From an uncultured Prevotellaceae bacterium (lineage in GTDB: Bacteria > Bacteroidota > Bacteroidia > Bacteroidales > Bacteroidaceae): DNA of 64,000 nt. Location of the stretch: contig CAMJKP010000008.1 in the NCBI GenBank assembly GCA_946406435.1, positions 21,446-85,445 on the forward strand, in the 5' to 3' direction. Below the pieces are notes generated by a model that was given only the letters and a program-made list of their open reading frames with translations, was not told the DNA's origin and made no database searches. Numbering within the stretch: position 1 is the stretch's first letter; every line of letters starts with the position of its first letter. Shown here piece by piece: positions 7,084-16,178 of the stretch. Position numbers and translations under genes: made by a program.

Positions 7084-8412
7084 ATGAGAGATCTCGCCCG
7101 ACAAGGTATATACCGCATTATATATGACATCATCAAGGCTGATAGCATTATTGTTCGCCATGAGATAGATGCCATAAAACTGCTTTGTGACAAATACGGA
7201 ATAACGCCTAAGCACAGAATGGTGTCTATGAACCTGTCGCTTGCAGAAGCCGTGAAAGAGGTACAGAGTCTTACAATAGGTCAGGTGGAGGAACTGCATA
7301 AGGATATCAGCCAATTGATTATGGCAGATGATGCCTGTTCGCGCGAGGAGGCTCTACTGCTATTTGCCATTATGAAAGCTATTGACGGCAAATGCGAGGT
7401 GGTAAGCGTTCCGTGGGGTGAGATAATGATGGATAACTCTCAACTTCTGTTTATAGAAGAGGGGTATGACGAGGCTGTAAACGAGTATATAGAAGTACGC
7501 TATAACACGATTGTAAACACCTGTAAGGTTGGCGGTTTCGACTTTGTGTATATCCCAAGACTCACGAAGGTATTTGCCTCACAGTCAATGGCAAGCGACC
7601 TGTTCTTCTATTTCTCGCCAACAGCAACGATAGAAGAAGCAAAGCGTATAGCGGATAATACGTGTAATGTCACGACCTCTATTGTATATCGTGAACTTCT
7701 TGTCGGAAAGATGGGATTCCGTATGGATGTTGCTAATCCATCTTTGCTGTTCCGAGTATCATTTTCGGTAGTTAATGGTCAGAGAATGGCAAACTATGCG
7801 CTTATCAATACAGATAGTGATATGCTTGTACAGTTGGAGGGAATTGTATCTGAACTCCAGAGATTGCAGAATGATAATACGTTGACTATAAATAATATAA
7901 GCGTAAGACAAGACGCATTTATCTATAATGGTTTCTACCGCACACTATTCGACCTCCTCACATATCGCAAGGGTGCAAAATGTGAGCTTGTAGTGCGTCC
8001 TTATAGTCATGGAAATGTGCTGTCTGTTTGTACAACGACATTAGAGTCGGAAACAGAACAGCCTTTGGATCTTGGTCCGAAGGAATCGGCCTTTTATGTA
8101 TTTCTTATAAAAGAGACACAGGAGTATGGTGGTTTCAGAATTGATATGCAGACAAAAGAGGATTTAGCCTATCTTTCTGAGGCTCAGAAACGCTTTGAAG
8201 AGACTTATTTCTCTCTTTGCAACAGAGATACGGCACCTGATATTACAGATGCAGGAATACGTCGCCCTATGCTATCAAAAATACGCAAGGCGATAGAGAA
8301 TAATGATATAATTGTCCAGCGTATGATGTTTATGCCGGAGGTAAGTAGAGACAAGAGCATAAAGGTGTATTTGGATAAGATAGTAATGAATAGCGATGGA
8401 CGTAAGAACTGA
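7084..8412 (+). CDS. TerB-like helical domain protein of unknown function
   Basis: This 442-residue soluble protein begins with an alpha-helical region of about 100 residues resembling TerB/DjlA-type domains (DSIIVRHEIDAIKLLCDKYG, then ADDACSREEALLLFAIMKAI). The middle is mixed alpha/beta. The C-terminal part contains LGPKESAFYVFLIKET and AQKRFEETYFSLC, and then a helical MLSKIRKAIE segment. No catalytic motif is visible. Its stop overlaps the start of the acyltransferase gene by 17 bases, so the two are translationally coupled. It may sense or scaffold something for surface acylation, but that is inference. Confidence 0.7.
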   Translation: MRDLARQGIYRIIYDIIKADSIIVRHEIDAIKLLCDKYGITPKHRMVSMNLSLAEAVKEVQSLTIGQVEELHKDISQLIMADDACSREEALLLFAIMKAIDGKCEVVSVPWGEIMMDNSQLLFIEEGYDEAVNEYIEVRYNTIVNTCKVGGFDFVYIPRLTKVFASQSMASDLFFYFSPTATIEEAKRIADNTCNVTTSIVYRELLVGKMGFRMDVANPSLLFRVSFSVVNGQRMANYALINTDSDMLVQLEGIVSELQRLQNDNTLTINNISVRQDAFIYNGFYRTLFDLLTYRKGAKCELVVRPYSHGNVLSVCTTTLESETEQPLDLGPKESAFYVFLIKETQEYGGFRIDMQTKEDLAYLSEAQKRFEETYFSLCNRDTAPDITDAGIRRPMLSKIRKAIENNDIIVQRMMFMPEVSRDKSIKVYLDKIVMNSDGRKN

Positions 8413-9391
8413 TAATCGAATAGAATGGATAGACCTTGCCAAGGGCATTTGCATGATTCTTGTCGTATTTGGTCATTTTCCAGAACTCATAATATGGCTG
8501 GAGAATGGTCATGAATATGATCCTACGCTATTATGCAGGATGCCTCTATATTTTATGTTAAGTGGACTGTTCTTCAAGACATATAGTGGTATCATACCAT
8601 TCTTGAAGAAAAAATTCAATCACCTGCTGTTTCCGTATATATCACTTCTGATTATAGGACATGTGTGTGTGGCATTATACTCAGCCCCAAACTGGTTCTT
8701 GTTCTCTCTCTTCATTACCAATCTGATAGGCTATGGAATTCTGTCGCTAACGCAATTGGCTTTCAAGGAGAAAAGCAATATGCTATACATCGTGCTTTTA
8801 GTAGTATCCATAGCAATTGCATACATAGGCTACAATTGCCATATAGACCAAAGTATCAGTCAGTTGATAATATCAAAGCATGTTCGTTTTTGTGAGTCTG
8901 CTCTTATGGGACTTCCATTCTTCATGGGAGGTTATATAATTCGTAACTCTACAAATCTGATATCTGTTCAGCAAGGTGTGAAGTTAAAAGAAATAGCTAT
9001 TGCCATACTATGTATTGCTATTGTGTTTCTCATTTCGTGGATGTATGACTGGGGGGATATTTCATATCACAAGAACATATATCAGATTCCATTTGCCCTC
9101 ACCTTACTGGGGGGCGCAATAGGTGCTATCGGTATTCTTATCTTGTCAAAACAGATAGGGCGACTTCCTCTCGTATCATATTTTGGCAGATACAGCATCA
9201 TAGTCTTGACAACACATGTTATCTTGATAAATGCAATTCGTGAATGTGTTAATGCCCTGTTTGGCATAGAGCATCCTCAATGGCTGTGTCTTCCAATGAT
9301 TGTAATAGTAATCCTTGCAGAGATACCCTTAATAGCATTACTACGTAGATATCTCCCATATCTCTTTGCCCAGAAGGAACTTCTGAAATAA
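8396..9391 (+). CDS. Acyltransferase family 3 membrane protein
   Basis: The 331-residue protein opens with the acyltransferase-3 signature IEWIDLAKGICMILVVFGH, in which the conserved histidine follows the first helix. About ten hydrophobic segments follow. The family O-acylates sugars of surface polysaccharides using cytoplasmic acyl-CoA. It resembles fucose 4-O-acetylase/OafA-like members of similar length that lack the extra SGNH domain. It overlaps the TerB-like gene, which indicates an operon. The acceptor is unknown. An O-antigen flippase lies 2.3 kb away, so a surface-glycan role is plausible. Confidence 0.88.
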   Translation: MDVRTDNRIEWIDLAKGICMILVVFGHFPELIIWLENGHEYDPTLLCRMPLYFMLSGLFFKTYSGIIPFLKKKFNHLLFPYISLLIIGHVCVALYSAPNWFLFSLFITNLIGYGILSLTQLAFKEKSNMLYIVLLVVSIAIAYIGYNCHIDQSISQLIISKHVRFCESALMGLPFFMGGYIIRNSTNLISVQQGVKLKEIAIAILCIAIVFLISWMYDWGDISYHKNIYQIPFALTLLGGAIGAIGILILSKQIGRLPLVSYFGRYSIIVLTTHVILINAIRECVNALFGIEHPQWLCLPMIVIVILAEIPLIALLRRYLPYLFAQKELLK

Positions 9392-9395
9392 AGGG

Positions 9396-11534
9396 TTACT
9401 TAACTGTTTTCTTTGTGCTCTTCCCGTCCGAAATGATATAAATGCCATGGTGTTTAATATCATTTATCTTCATTCCGTTAATATCATAAATAATTCGACC
9501 CTCTAAATCCCCCTTAAAGAGGGACTTTTCTTCTATGCCCGTATAAACGCTATTGATATATTCAATACCGGCAAGGGCATCTATCTCCCCCCAACCATAA
9601 TAGTTGTTAGGATATGATAATGCTTCGTCGTAATGTGTACAAGTATGGGCAAAGACATCCTTTATCTGTTCAGGTGTCAAGGTTGGGCAGACCTGAAGCC
9701 AGAGAGCGATGATGCCTGTTACTATCGGGCATGACATTGACGTACCCTTTGATAATGCCCAGTAGTGCTTTCTTCCCTCGTATTCAAATACGCGTGAACC
9801 GAATGTGTTCTGGAGATGCTGATCTGTTTTGTAACTGTTAGTTGAGGAGACAATATTTACTCCAGGCGCCATAACATCTGGTTTTATGTGGTCGTCTATA
9901 GTTGGTCCCACACTACTAAAGGATGCCCTTACACCATTTGTGCCAAGGTTATCGCCAAAGGCTCCCCCATAATGAAGTGGCACCTCCGTGACGTGTGCTG
10001 TTGCCCCTACTCCTATTACCCTTTCGGCACATCCAGGGAACATAACACTATGTGATGACTCGAAATCGCATAGACTATTATCGATGTCGTCGCTTATGAA
10101 ACCTCCTCCTGCGCTAAATACTTCTATGTCGTTGTTTGTGTCGAGGACTGCCAATGACATGGCGGTATTCTTTCCAAAGTTATATTTATCATTATTTATG
10201 TCTGTTATTTGAAACTCGGTGGCATAGAGTGTTTTATCATAGCAATCAGGGTATACGCTCAGACTTACAGGAAAGCGTTTATTGCCAACATGTATAGTGT
10301 CTTGCATAACACTATCAGGAAACGCAGAGAGAGTTTTCGTATCATATTCCCATGTCATAACCTTCGTTTGGTCCTGATAAAATGAAAGTTGCATCTTCAC
10401 AGGCTTTTTTGAACGCATGACATAGGCTGCCTCACGTTCACCACTCGAAAGGAAAGCCCCTTTCTTGCTCTCACCCTTTGCCTTATGTATGTAGGTGCCA
10501 CATTTACCATCATTACCTGCTGAGGCGCATATTATACGGCCAGCTCCTACCATTTTGTTTATTACCTCATGATATAGAATGCCGTCATTCAGGTTCAGAT
10601 ACTCACCTTCGGAAAGATTGATTACACATGGTTTGCCAATGCTTTCAGCATAGTCGAATATATACTTAAAGCCAAGCAAATCAGTTGCCATGGTGTATTT
10701 GTACAGGTCTGCTTCTGGTACAATATCTTTATTGTTCGTGGTATAGTTTGCTACTACGCACATCTCTGCTTCAGGAGCCATACCAATATACGGACTTATT
10801 GTGCCGTCTCCTTCACAACCAGAGCCTGTTGCAGTTCCCATAGTATGAGTGCCATGAGTTTGCGTAAGTCCGTCTGCCGAATGTCTCTTGTTGAGAATAG
10901 CCTCTTCTCCTATGTATTGTCGTCCTACATATATTGTGTCTTTCTTTTGCCCTTTCTCATTAGTGGTTTGTCCTATGACGGGCTCCCCCTCTCCTGAATA
11001 GTCAAGCATATCCCATACTTGCTTGATGCGATAGTCTTGCATATCTGTTGAATACCAGTTAGGGTGCGTTAAGTCAAAACCGATATCCATAACACCGATA
11101 ATGACACCTTTACCTGTGGCCGATAGTGGTGCAGGACTGTTCCATACATCTTTCGCCCGCACTATTGCGGCTGAGTTTTCATTTGTTATTGAGCAACTCT
11201 TTCCTGCCTCTATCCTTTGAATGGAAGGATATGAGCAAAGTTGAGATATTTTGTCAAGAGGAATACTCGCTATATAGATATCATCCCAGTTTGCGTATAT
11301 CTTGCATCCGTATTTTTTCAGGAGCTGAATGTCGGAGGTTTTGACCAGGGCAGTAAGACCCTCTAAATCCCCCTTAAAGGGGGACTTCCTTACTGCAAAT
11401 CGACTTTTTGCTTTATTTGCCATTACCGCTTTCCTCACATACGATGACATCTTGCCTTGATTTTGCGACCAAGACAAAACGGGGTTTAATAGCATTATTG
11501 CCAGATATATAATCCTAAGAAGAAATTTCACCAT
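9396..11534 (-). CDS. Secreted S8 family (subtilisin-like) serine peptidase
   Basis: With the start at 11534 the protein has 712 residues and a signal peptide ending near SWSQ. The catalytic aspartate is in GVMDIGFDLTHPNW (about residue 150), the histidine in HGTHTMG (about 227) and the serine in GTSMSCP. The C-terminal 45 residues (IIYDINGMKIN ... GIYIISDGK) resemble the short sorting-type tail of exported Bacteroidetes proteins. A good promoter at 11560-11590 rules out the ATG further upstream. Two copies of a palindromic repeat lie in frame, near residue 50 and near the C-terminal tail, each encoding FKGDLEG. The enzyme is probably periplasmic or surface-exposed. Confidence 0.9.
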   Translation of the reverse strand: MVKFLLRIIYLAIMLLNPVLSWSQNQGKMSSYVRKAVMANKAKSRFAVRKSPFKGDLEGLTALVKTSDIQLLKKYGCKIYANWDDIYIASIPLDKISQLCSYPSIQRIEAGKSCSITNENSAAIVRAKDVWNSPAPLSATGKGVIIGVMDIGFDLTHPNWYSTDMQDYRIKQVWDMLDYSGEGEPVIGQTTNEKGQKKDTIYVGRQYIGEEAILNKRHSADGLTQTHGTHTMGTATGSGCEGDGTISPYIGMAPEAEMCVVANYTTNNKDIVPEADLYKYTMATDLLGFKYIFDYAESIGKPCVINLSEGEYLNLNDGILYHEVINKMVGAGRIICASAGNDGKCGTYIHKAKGESKKGAFLSSGEREAAYVMRSKKPVKMQLSFYQDQTKVMTWEYDTKTLSAFPDSVMQDTIHVGNKRFPVSLSVYPDCYDKTLYATEFQITDINNDKYNFGKNTAMSLAVLDTNNDIEVFSAGGGFISDDIDNSLCDFESSHSVMFPGCAERVIGVGATAHVTEVPLHYGGAFGDNLGTNGVRASFSSVGPTIDDHIKPDVMAPGVNIVSSTNSYKTDQHLQNTFGSRVFEYEGRKHYWALSKGTSMSCPIVTGIIALWLQVCPTLTPEQIKDVFAHTCTHYDEALSYPNNYYGWGEIDALAGIEYINSVYTGIEEKSLFKGDLEGRIIYDINGMKINDIKHHGIYIISDGKSTKKTVK
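9497..9527. repeat. Palindromic repeat inside subtilase gene, C-terminal copy
   Basis: The core is ctctaaatcccccttaaaga, a near palindrome (TCCCCCTTAAAG.GGGAC). It is in frame and encodes SLFKGDLEG. Confidence 0.8.
11357..11387. repeat. Palindromic repeat inside subtilase gene, N-terminal copy
   Basis: The same sequence as at 9497-9527, here with a perfect CCCCCTTAAAGGGGG core. It is read in the same frame to give SPFKGDLEG in the propeptide region. Confidence 0.8.
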
Positions 11535-11559
11535 TATATGTTTAGGGCATTTTTGTTTG

Positions 11560-11590
11560 CAAATATAAGTATAAATTTCTGATTTTGCAA
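11560..11590 (-). promoter_or_regulatory. Promoter of subtilase gene
   Basis: Minus-strand TATATTTG (11560-11567) with TTG 20 bases upstream (11588-11590). The transcript would have a leader of only about 20 bases before the ATG at 11534. Confidence 0.65.
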
Positions 11591-11673
11591 ATATTTTCAA
11601 GTGCTTATTTCGATTTTTCACTTTTCACTCTTCACTTTTCACTTACTTATTTCGTAATTCGGGATTTTCTTAT

Positions 11674-11681
11674 TAACTTTG
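11674..11681 (+). promoter_or_regulatory. -7 element of flippase gene
   Basis: TAACTTTG lies 25 bases before the GTG start of the flippase. Only a TTTC is found at the expected upstream distance. Confidence 0.5.
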
Positions 11682-11706
11682 TACGCTAAAACAAAAGATA
11701 TATTGG

Positions 11707-13143
11707 GTGATAAAGGTAAAAAACAATAAATACAACAGCATATTAAAGGCGACAAGTCTCTTGGGTGGTGTCCAGATGATTAACATTCTGCTCAACCTCC
11801 TTCGCACAAAGGCAATTGCTATATTGCTTGGTCCTTCGGGTGTAGGTCTTAATGGCATCTACAACGAGACTCGTGAGCTGATACATACCACGACGAACCT
11901 CGGTCTTGACATCAGCGGAGTTCGTGGTATCTCTCAGGCATTTGAGCAAAATGACGCTGCGGAGATTGACCGTCAGGTGACCTTGCTCCGTACTCTGGTA
12001 TTGCTGTTTGCATTGTTCGGCACGCTCCTATGTTCTCTTATCGCCCAGCCTCTTTCTTGGTTTACCTTCAATGATAACTCGCATACGTGGGATTTTGTAT
12101 TTCTCTCACCAGCCGTAGCTTTCAGCACTATAACTTGCGGTGAAATGGCTGTTCTCAAGGGTTTGCGACAGTTGAAATCGCTAGCCTCATTGTCTGTAGT
12201 CAATGTTGTTATCGCCATTGTCGTATCTCTTCCTATCTACTATTTCTGGGGCTTGAGCGGAGTCCTTCCGGCATTGGTTCTCTGCACTCTGCTTTGGGCT
12301 GTGGCTGCCCTTGCATACGGTATCAAGGCTCATCCTTTCAGTTTCTTTACCAAATCCCGACAGTTGAAGGGTAGTAGCATTATACTTGGCATAGGTATCA
12401 CATTCGTTGTGTGTGAGATAATCGACCATATCGCCAAACTCTCCGTTCAGAGCTATCTCAATAACATCGCCTCTCTTGAAATGGTGGGACTTTACAACGC
12501 TTGTCGTACCATGACTTTAACATATGCAGGAATGGTTTTCTCGGCAATGGATCAAGACTATTTCCCACGTCTTTCAGGTGTTGTGAAGAATATAATTGAT
12601 AGAACCGTCATACTTACCAAGCAGTTGGATGTAACCCTGATGATAATCACGCCTATGCTCGTAGCATTCATTGTCGTGATGCCTATCATTGTACCGTTAC
12701 TTCTAAGTGGAGAATTCAGTTCTATTATCCCTATGGCTCAGATTATTGCGGCAAGTCTCATCTTCCGTGCCATTTATCTGCCAAATGCCTATCTCCCACT
12801 TGCAGCTGGCGATTCAAAGGTGTATTTTGCCCTCAATTTGATAGGTGCCTTGAATACTTTCTGGATAATCCTCGGCTATGAGCTTGGCGGCTTGATAGGT
12901 ATGGGCGTTGCTATGTTTGGCGAGAATCTTATTGACGTGCTGATGGCGATGGTTATTTCCAAGTGGAAATACAATATCTCATTACCTTCCAAGACAAGGA
13001 CAATGATCATTTTCGGCTGTCTGTTTATGCTTGCAACCTATTCTCTTTGTTGTCTTCTGAAAGGCTGGAGCTATTGGCTTGTAGGTGCAATTCTTATTGC
13101 CCTCAGCATCTTATATTCGCTAAAGAATTATAAGGAAGCGTAG
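11707..13143 (+). CDS. O-antigen/polysaccharide flippase (Wzx-like)
   Basis: This 478-residue protein has about twelve transmembrane segments and belongs to the MOP/polysaccharide transporter superfamily. The N-terminus (ATSLLGGVQMINILLNLLRT, then KAIAILLGPSGVGLNGIY) is typical of O-antigen translocases that flip undecaprenyl-linked sugar units across the inner membrane. Translation appears to start at GTG 11707, 25 bases after a -7 element. No ATG lies in a better place. It stands alone with no adjacent glycosyltransferase or ligase, which is unusual for Wzx and suggests that the partners are elsewhere in the genome. Confidence 0.9.
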   Translation: MIKVKNNKYNSILKATSLLGGVQMINILLNLLRTKAIAILLGPSGVGLNGIYNETRELIHTTTNLGLDISGVRGISQAFEQNDAAEIDRQVTLLRTLVLLFALFGTLLCSLIAQPLSWFTFNDNSHTWDFVFLSPAVAFSTITCGEMAVLKGLRQLKSLASLSVVNVVIAIVVSLPIYYFWGLSGVLPALVLCTLLWAVAALAYGIKAHPFSFFTKSRQLKGSSIILGIGITFVVCEIIDHIAKLSVQSYLNNIASLEMVGLYNACRTMTLTYAGMVFSAMDQDYFPRLSGVVKNIIDRTVILTKQLDVTLMIITPMLVAFIVVMPIIVPLLLSGEFSSIIPMAQIIAASLIFRAIYLPNAYLPLAAGDSKVYFALNLIGALNTFWIILGYELGGLIGMGVAMFGENLIDVLMAMVISKWKYNISLPSKTRTMIIFGCLFMLATYSLCCLLKGWSYWLVGAILIALSILYSLKNYKEA

Positions 13144-13170
13144 TTTTAATTGTTCAAAGATCGGTAATAA

Positions 13171-13205
13171 ACGTAAGTTCTATGAATTGCTTTATGAGCT
13201 TACGA
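13171..13205 (+). terminator. Possible terminator hairpin after flippase
   Basis: CGTAAG is mirrored by CTTACG around an AT-rich loop, about 30 bases after the stop. No clear T run follows, so the call is weak. Confidence 0.35.
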
Positions 13206-13218
13206 AGATAATCCATTA

Positions 13219-13345
13219 TGCCTTCGCTCTTCCTCCGAACCAAACTCGATGAACCTTCGCTTTTTGTTCGCTATAGAACGGACCTTCATCGAGTTTGGTA
13301 CGGAGGAAGAATGGAAGATTAGCGAAATAATAACGAGAGTGATGT
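13219..13345. repeat. 11-bp-period inverted array D
   Basis: Eleven units of 11 bp each end in CGN or GGA (tcttcctccga, accaaactcga, tgaaccttcgc, then ccttcatcgag, tttggtacgga). The halves form an almost perfect inverted repeat with arms of about 33 bp. The arm sequence ACCAAACTCGATGAA recurs in array I near 59.4 kb. Confidence 0.85.
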
Positions 13346-13379
13346 TAAAATAATAAACTATAAAAAAAGTTGCGTTTTC

Positions 13380-13410
13380 TTGCAATTACGGAAAATAATA
13401 GTTATCTTTG
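13380..13410 (+). promoter_or_regulatory. Promoter of thioredoxin-like gene
   Basis: TTG at 13380-13382, 20 bases, TATCTTTG at 13403-13410. The implied leader to the ATG at 13623 is about 205 bases, unusually long. No uORF or riboswitch that I recognise lies in it. Confidence 0.65.
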
Positions 13411-13622
13411 CACGACCAAGCTAAAAGGCGAAAATGCTTTGAATGTTTCCGATAATATAGTTTTTGTAAAAAATGCAGAAAATTTAAATCTATTTTTCGA
13501 GTATTACGTCTTATTAATATAGACCATATATAAAAATACATACAAAAATAAGATTTTAATGAACGAAATCTGATTTTGTGTGTATTACTATATTGAGGAC
13601 ATTAAAAACAAAAAATAAACAA

Positions 13623-14816
13623 ATGCTAAAACAAACTTCTGTAATATTGTGCTTTTTGCTAACCTCCATATGTGGTTGGGCACAGAATGATTCTATCTGT
13701 GTGTTTGAAGGAACTGTGACTAACGTTCCTGACGATACTGAGATTTCCCTTGCTGTTGCAAATACTCCGGAAAGGTTTGGTACATATACCGTTATTCCTA
13801 TGACCACAGTCAAAGATGGGAAATTCTATTTTGAAAAAGCAATGAAGCCAGGGCATGACTGCTATGTTCGAATCGGAAACTTTAACATGGGTATGGGTAT
13901 AAATGTGCAACTGACCCCTGGAATGAAAACGACAATAACTGGTGATGGTACGTGTGCATATTCATGGACTGCCGAAAATGACCATCCTGACCAGAAAGAA
14001 TCGAATATCTATGCGAAGTTCATGAGAGAGAAAATGGTTGATTATCTGGAAATTGGAGCCAAAAGAGGCAAGGCAAGCTCAGGAATCTACGAAGGTACCA
14101 CCGAGGAAGATAAAAGGTCTGCATCAGAAGTGGCACGTGACTATAATTCGCAATTAAACTCATTAATAGGGAAATATTTCGACACAATGTTTGAGTTTAT
14201 GAAGAATCGGCCTTTTGGTCATTCTTATGAGAAGGGAACTACTGTGCTGGCACAGTATGCTTACTATAAAAAAGATGAGGTCAAACTGAATAAGTGCCGT
14301 GAACTATTCGCCAAGTTTCCTGATGATAACAGCGGATATGCACGTTCCATTGAGAAATGGCTTAAGCCACAATATAAGCCTCTTGAGCAAGGAGATCAGG
14401 CAAAGGACTATCTGCTCAACGACCATGACGGAAAGTCACATAGCATTTTGGAAACTCTAGGCAAGGGTAAGTATCTACTGATTGAGACAGCTTGGAAGGC
14501 TTGTGAGGGTGAAAAAGCATGTCGGCCTAAAGACGAGCTCAAGCAATTAGTTTCTAAATATTCAGACAAGTTTGATATTGTTACCCTTGCTGTTTGTGCG
14601 AAAGGAATATTTGACATGAAGGAATTTCCACGTGAAGAGTGGTTAGAGCTTAACTTAGATACAAGTAAAGCTTCTCTTTTTGTAGAGATGCAAGAAACAT
14701 ATTTCCCATGGGAAGAGCGTTTTATCTTTATCTCGCCAGAGGGTAAGATTTTAGGTAAATGCGATTCTGACCAGTTGAACGAGGAATTTAAGAAGTATTT
14801 CCCATTTGCCCAGTAA
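13623..14816 (+). CDS. Exported thioredoxin-fold protein with degenerate active site
   Basis: Starting at 13623 the product is 397 residues, with a signal peptide ending at GWAQ. The first 130 residues after it look like the beta-rich DUF4369-type domain that precedes thioredoxin-like domains in Bacteroidetes. The last 140 residues resemble an AhpC/TSA-TlpA fold (KYLLIETAWKAC ... FDIVTLAVC ... FIFISPEGKIL). Where a WCGPC motif is expected there is WKACEGEKACRPK, so the CXXC is absent although two cysteines six residues apart remain. It may have altered or lost redox activity. It is monocistronic with a terminator after it. Confidence 0.75.
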   Translation: MLKQTSVILCFLLTSICGWAQNDSICVFEGTVTNVPDDTEISLAVANTPERFGTYTVIPMTTVKDGKFYFEKAMKPGHDCYVRIGNFNMGMGINVQLTPGMKTTITGDGTCAYSWTAENDHPDQKESNIYAKFMREKMVDYLEIGAKRGKASSGIYEGTTEEDKRSASEVARDYNSQLNSLIGKYFDTMFEFMKNRPFGHSYEKGTTVLAQYAYYKKDEVKLNKCRELFAKFPDDNSGYARSIEKWLKPQYKPLEQGDQAKDYLLNDHDGKSHSILETLGKGKYLLIETAWKACEGEKACRPKDELKQLVSKYSDKFDIVTLAVCAKGIFDMKEFPREEWLELNLDTSKASLFVEMQETYFPWEERFIFISPEGKILGKCDSDQLNEEFKKYFPFAQ

Positions 14817-14885
14817 ACAAACTCTAATCTCTTTCATCCTTGTCCTGTGGTTTGGATAACTTATAAATAATTTTTATGATACATA

Positions 14886-14918
14886 AATAATGCCCGTCAC
14901 ATAGTGGCGGGCATTATT
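14886..14918. terminator. Bidirectional terminator
   Basis: AATAATGCCCG pairs with CGGGCATTATT around a short loop, between two convergent genes. T runs on both sides are short but present. Confidence 0.85.
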
Positions 14919-14919
14919 T

Positions 14920-15495
14920 CTACTCTTCATCAATAAAATCCTCAAGTCGTCTGATATGTTTAATCTCTTGCCTATGATTCAAATACAGGAAACATCCTGA
15001 TATGATAATAACAAATATTCCAACAAATATTGCTATCGTAGGTGGATTATTCCATTCTTCAAAATATGCTAATACTGCAACTCCCACTATTACCATAAAA
15101 TATCCAAGCCATAAATTAAATAAGCAGAACTTCTTATAAAACCTTATCTTTTCCTTCACAATCGCCACACCTGCTGAGAAATCGAGTCTTTGAAGGATAA
15201 GTACCTCAAAGAAACAAAGAATGAAAGCGATTAATGCTCCAATTTCCATTGTTGTAAATGTCACGATTTGAAATGGATTTGCTAAAAAGTGATGTACTCT
15301 GTCAAGTACGAGAAAAATCATAATAGCAACGATAACTATCATACCTATTATCGTTTCTTTCATTCTTTTACTTAAATATGACTCATATCTATTCTTCCTT
15401 ATTGATTCGAGTATTTTCTTGTTTGTCTCGTTATCTATGCTATTCTTTTCTGCCAACTGATTCCAGTATAGCTTCATTTCTTCAAAATCTTCCAT
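14920..15495 (-). CDS. Membrane protein encoded with an ECF sigma factor, likely anti-sigma
   Basis: The 191-residue protein has a cytoplasmic N-terminal stretch of about 45 residues (MEDFEEMKLYWNQLAEKNS) and four transmembrane helices between about 47 and 170. A charged tail ends RRLEDFIDEE. It starts 6 bases after the sigma gene stop. Bacteroidetes often encode such small membrane proteins with a W-containing N-terminal helix next to ECF sigma factors, so it is probably the cognate anti-sigma factor, although no zinc-binding motif is seen. The signal sensed is unknown. Confidence 0.75.
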   Translation of the reverse strand: MEDFEEMKLYWNQLAEKNSIDNETNKKILESIRKNRYESYLSKRMKETIIGMIVIVAIMIFLVLDRVHHFLANPFQIVTFTTMEIGALIAFILCFFEVLILQRLDFSAGVAIVKEKIRFYKKFCLFNLWLGYFMVIVGVAVLAYFEEWNNPPTIAIFVGIFVIIISGCFLYLNHRQEIKHIRRLEDFIDEE

Positions 15496-15501
15496 AACTG
15501 T

Positions 15502-15993
15502 TTAATTTTTAGTATGGTTAAACATCTGTTTTAGTTTTTCCTTTGCACGATTCAATCTGCTACCTACATTCGTTTCTGATATACCCAAGGTCTCGGCAAT
15601 CTCGGTATAGCTCTTCTCGTCGAGCCAAAGCATTATGATTGACCTGTCCATCAGAGAGAGCCTTGAAATCATGCTGTACAACTCCTTCTTGTTGTCGTCA
15701 GCTGCAATCTCCGCTGGCATGTTGATAGCCTTAGTAAGCTCCAACTGATGCCCTCGCTTGTATTTCAGGCGGATATAGGTGATGCAAGTATTGATCGTGA
15801 CTCGGTAAACCCAAGTACTCGACTTGCAGTTGCCCTTAAACGACTGGTAACTCTTCCAGAGATTGTATATCGTCTCTTGATACAAATCCTCGAAAGACAT
15901 CAACTCGTTTGTGTACATAAGACAATATCTTGATATTATCTTTTGATTCTCATCTATTATTGAAAGAAAATCATTCTGTTCATTTATATTCAT
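15502..15993 (-). CDS. ECF-family RNA polymerase sigma factor
   Basis: The 163-residue protein has region 2 (LMSFEDLYQETIYNLWKSYQ, then STWVYRVTINTCI) and region 4 (MDRSIIMLWLDEKSYTEIAETLGISETNVGSRLNRAKEKL), the two-domain layout of sigma-70 ECF factors. It is translated just ahead of a four-helix membrane protein, its likely inhibitor. Targets cannot be deduced. The pair is 4 kb from the PUL, so it is not obviously the PUL regulator. Confidence 0.92.
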   Translation of the reverse strand: MNINEQNDFLSIIDENQKIISRYCLMYTNELMSFEDLYQETIYNLWKSYQSFKGNCKSSTWVYRVTINTCITYIRLKYKRGHQLELTKAINMPAEIAADDNKKELYSMISRLSLMDRSIIMLWLDEKSYTEIAETLGISETNVGSRLNRAKEKLKQMFNHTKN

Positions 15994-16128
15994 TTTTTGA
16001 GTTTGACTAAAGTTGTTTTCGCTATAGCTTTTGTTTGGTTAGTCGGAATTATAACGAAAAAATCACAATTTAATTGTTAAAAAAACTTTTCAATATTGAC
16101 ACTTTATTTTATATAATGGACGAAAAAA

Positions 16129-16154
16129 GAAGGCTCACACGAATGCGAGCCTTC
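16129..16154 (-). terminator. Terminator of cytochrome bd operon
   Basis: GAAGGCTC pairs with GAGCCTTC and is followed on the minus strand by a run of T (the AAAAAA at 16123-16128 on the plus strand). It is 25 bases beyond the cydB stop. Confidence 0.85.
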
Positions 16155-16178
16155 GAGGTGCGAAATGAGAAACACCTA

